A DNA stretch of 5,658 nt from JBLIAZ01 sp047632015 (GTDB taxonomy: Bacteria > Bacteroidota > Bacteroidia > Flavobacteriales_C > GCA-002722245): contig JBLIBC010000189.1 of the NCBI GenBank assembly GCA_047632015.1, forward strand, positions 1 through 5,658. Reading direction: 5' to 3'. Within the stretch, counting starts at the first letter, position 1. The number at the start of each line of letters is the position of its first letter. Below are positions 4,866 to 5,658 of this stretch, one piece after another. The notes beneath the pieces were generated by a model. The model made no database searches. It was given only the letters and a program-made list of their open reading frames with translations, and was not told the origin of the DNA. A program made the translations under genes and the position numbers.

Positions 4866-5344
4866 TGTTCACCGAAAAAGTCCTTGATACCAGCAGCATA
4901 AAAGACACCCTGACTTCAATAACAAAAGAAGGGAAATCAATAGTGTTTACTAATGGATGTTTTGACATCATGCATCCAGGACATGTAGCTTATTTGGAAG
5001 AGGCTAAAAAACTTGGAGACATTCTGATAATTGGAATTAACAGTGACGAGAGCATAAAACGCATTAAAGGAAATTCGCGACCAATAAACGATTTCTTTTT
5101 CAGATCAAGTATGCTTGCTGCTCTTGAAAGTGTGAATTACGTTCTTAAATTTGATGAAAATACCCCGCTGCACCTAATTAAATTAATTAAACCAGCCGTT
5201 CTTGTAAAAGGAGATGATTATTCAATCGAAAACATCGTGGGTGGTCAATTTGTGAAATCGATTGGTGGCAAAGTCTGCACAATAGCTTTTTTACCAGGTT
5301 ATTCCAGCAGTGCAATTATTTCCAAGATTCAAGGTTTGACATAA
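4865..5344 (+). CDS. rfaE2: RfaE2-type sugar-phosphate nucleotidyltransferase
   Basis: A 159-residue cytidylyltransferase-like protein matching the C-terminal domain of HldE, which adenylates D-glycero-beta-D-manno-heptose 1-phosphate on the way to ADP-heptose for lipopolysaccharide core. Visible motifs are TNGCFDIMHPGH (29-40, with the HxGH nucleotide-binding signature at 37-40), GINSDESIKRIKG (57-69), RPIND (72-76), LVKGDDY (113-119) and GGKV (134-137). It ends with PGYSSSAIISKI, where Proteobacterial proteins usually have a G-STT-I form; the GYSSS version is common in Bacteroidota to my recollection. It is a stand-alone domain; the kinase half (RfaE1) is not in the window. The start ATG shares one base with the panD stop, implying coupling. 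The natural sugar is inferred from the family: related nucleotidyltransferases act on glycerol phosphate or other substrates. Confidence 0.9.
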   Translation: MFTEKVLDTSSIKDTLTSITKEGKSIVFTNGCFDIMHPGHVAYLEEAKKLGDILIIGINSDESIKRIKGNSRPINDFFFRSSMLAALESVNYVLKFDENTPLHLIKLIKPAVLVKGDDYSIENIVGGQFVKSIGGKVCTIAFLPGYSSSAIISKIQGLT

Positions 5345-5366
5345 ATAATATATTTACTTATATTTG
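5335..5366 (+). promoter_or_regulatory. Promoter of the lipoprotein gene
   Basis: TTTG (5335-5338), 20 bases, TATATTTG (5359-5366): a full match to the Bacteroidota promoter consensus. The -33 element lies inside the last codons of the rfaE2-like gene. Initiation near 5370-5373 would give a leader of about 30 nt before the ATG at 5404. It indicates that the lipoprotein is transcribed independently of the panD/rfaE2 operon. Confidence 0.78.
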
Positions 5367-5403
5367 TGAATCGCGGTTAGTTAAATTCTGAGCATAAAAA
5401 AAA

Positions 5404-5658
5404 ATGAGAAAAGTAATTAGTATAATTTGTTTTTTTACTGTCCTACTGGCATCAATCTCTTGCACTAAAGATGCAGTAGATTTTGATGGGCAATGGGAAT
5501 TAATAACCGCTCCAGTTACAGGATTTGATTACTTTTGGAGTTTTAAAGAAACCGATAATAAAGCTGGATCAGTAACAGTCTATACTACTGACACTCTTAG
5601 CAATGAAAGTGATACGTGCAGCTCAGGTGATTTTTTCGTAAAGAATAACGTCATTACA
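5404..5658 (+). CDS. Putative lipoprotein, lipocalin-like N-terminus (partial)
   Basis: The first 85 codons of a gene that runs off the right edge without a stop. MRK is followed by a hydrophobic stretch (VISIICFFTVLLASI) and a lipobox-like SISC with Cys20 as the predicted lipidated residue; the -3 residue is Ser rather than the usual Leu, a slightly atypical box. The mature protein begins CTKDAVDFDGQWELI, and the G29-x-W31 near its start resembles the GxW motif opening lipocalin-fold domains, followed by FDYFWSFKETDN. Small single-domain lipoproteins of this kind are common in Bacteroidota, generally without known ligand. A run of eight As precedes the ATG, and no Shine-Dalgarno is seen. The lipocalin assignment is tentative because the C-terminal part is missing. 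Confidence 0.82.
   Translation, partial: MRKVISIICFFTVLLASISCTKDAVDFDGQWELITAPVTGFDYFWSFKETDNKAGSVTVYTTDTLSNESDTCSSGDFFVKNNVIT

Overview
The window looks like a chromosomal segment of an AT-rich member of the Bacteroidota, probably a marine-type Cytophagales or Flammeovirgaceae relative. Four things support this. The 16S rRNA fragment at the left edge has the Bacteroidota-style 5' sequence. The best promoters match the family's -33 TTTG / -7 TAnnTTTG consensus. Start codons lack clear Shine-Dalgarno sequences. The protein types (anchored coiled-coil protein, GYSSS-type RfaE2, SELTIGLGPF-type hydratase) are ones I associate with this phylum. The genus-level placement is inference.

Left part (1-720, minus strand): the 5' end of a 16S rRNA gene (1 to about 101) and its long promoter/leader region. 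Three consecutive promoters, each TTTG-N19-TAnnTTTG, point into the rRNA operon at about 280-310, 438-468 and 597-627. The two proximal promoters lie on a nearly perfect 158/159-bp tandem duplication; the distal one is a diverged relative. The leader between the last promoter and 16S carries a GNRA-capped hairpin followed by a boxA-like element, the same order as in E. coli rrn leaders.

Middle (721-2135, minus strand): a two-gene, translationally coupled operon of an enoyl-CoA hydratase/isomerase-family protein and a short-chain dehydrogenase, reading toward the rRNA promoters. Upstream, after a 269-bp non-coding gap, is a minus-strand gene (2405-3307, GTG start) for a membrane-anchored coiled-coil protein with a C-terminal beta-rich domain.

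Right part (3383-5658, plus strand): divergently from the coiled-coil gene run a GT4 glycosyltransferase, aspartate 1-decarboxylase (panD, pantothenate/CoA synthesis) and an RfaE2-type sugar-phosphate nucleotidyltransferase overlapping panD by one base. A separate promoter then leads into a lipoprotein with a lipocalin-like start, cut off by the window end. The glycosyltransferase and RfaE2-like enzyme suggest surface-glycan synthesis; panD is a housekeeping gene placed between them.

I see no mobile element, CRISPR array, toxin-antitoxin pair or defence system. The protein-coding content is ordinary; the most notable structure is the triplicated rRNA promoter array.
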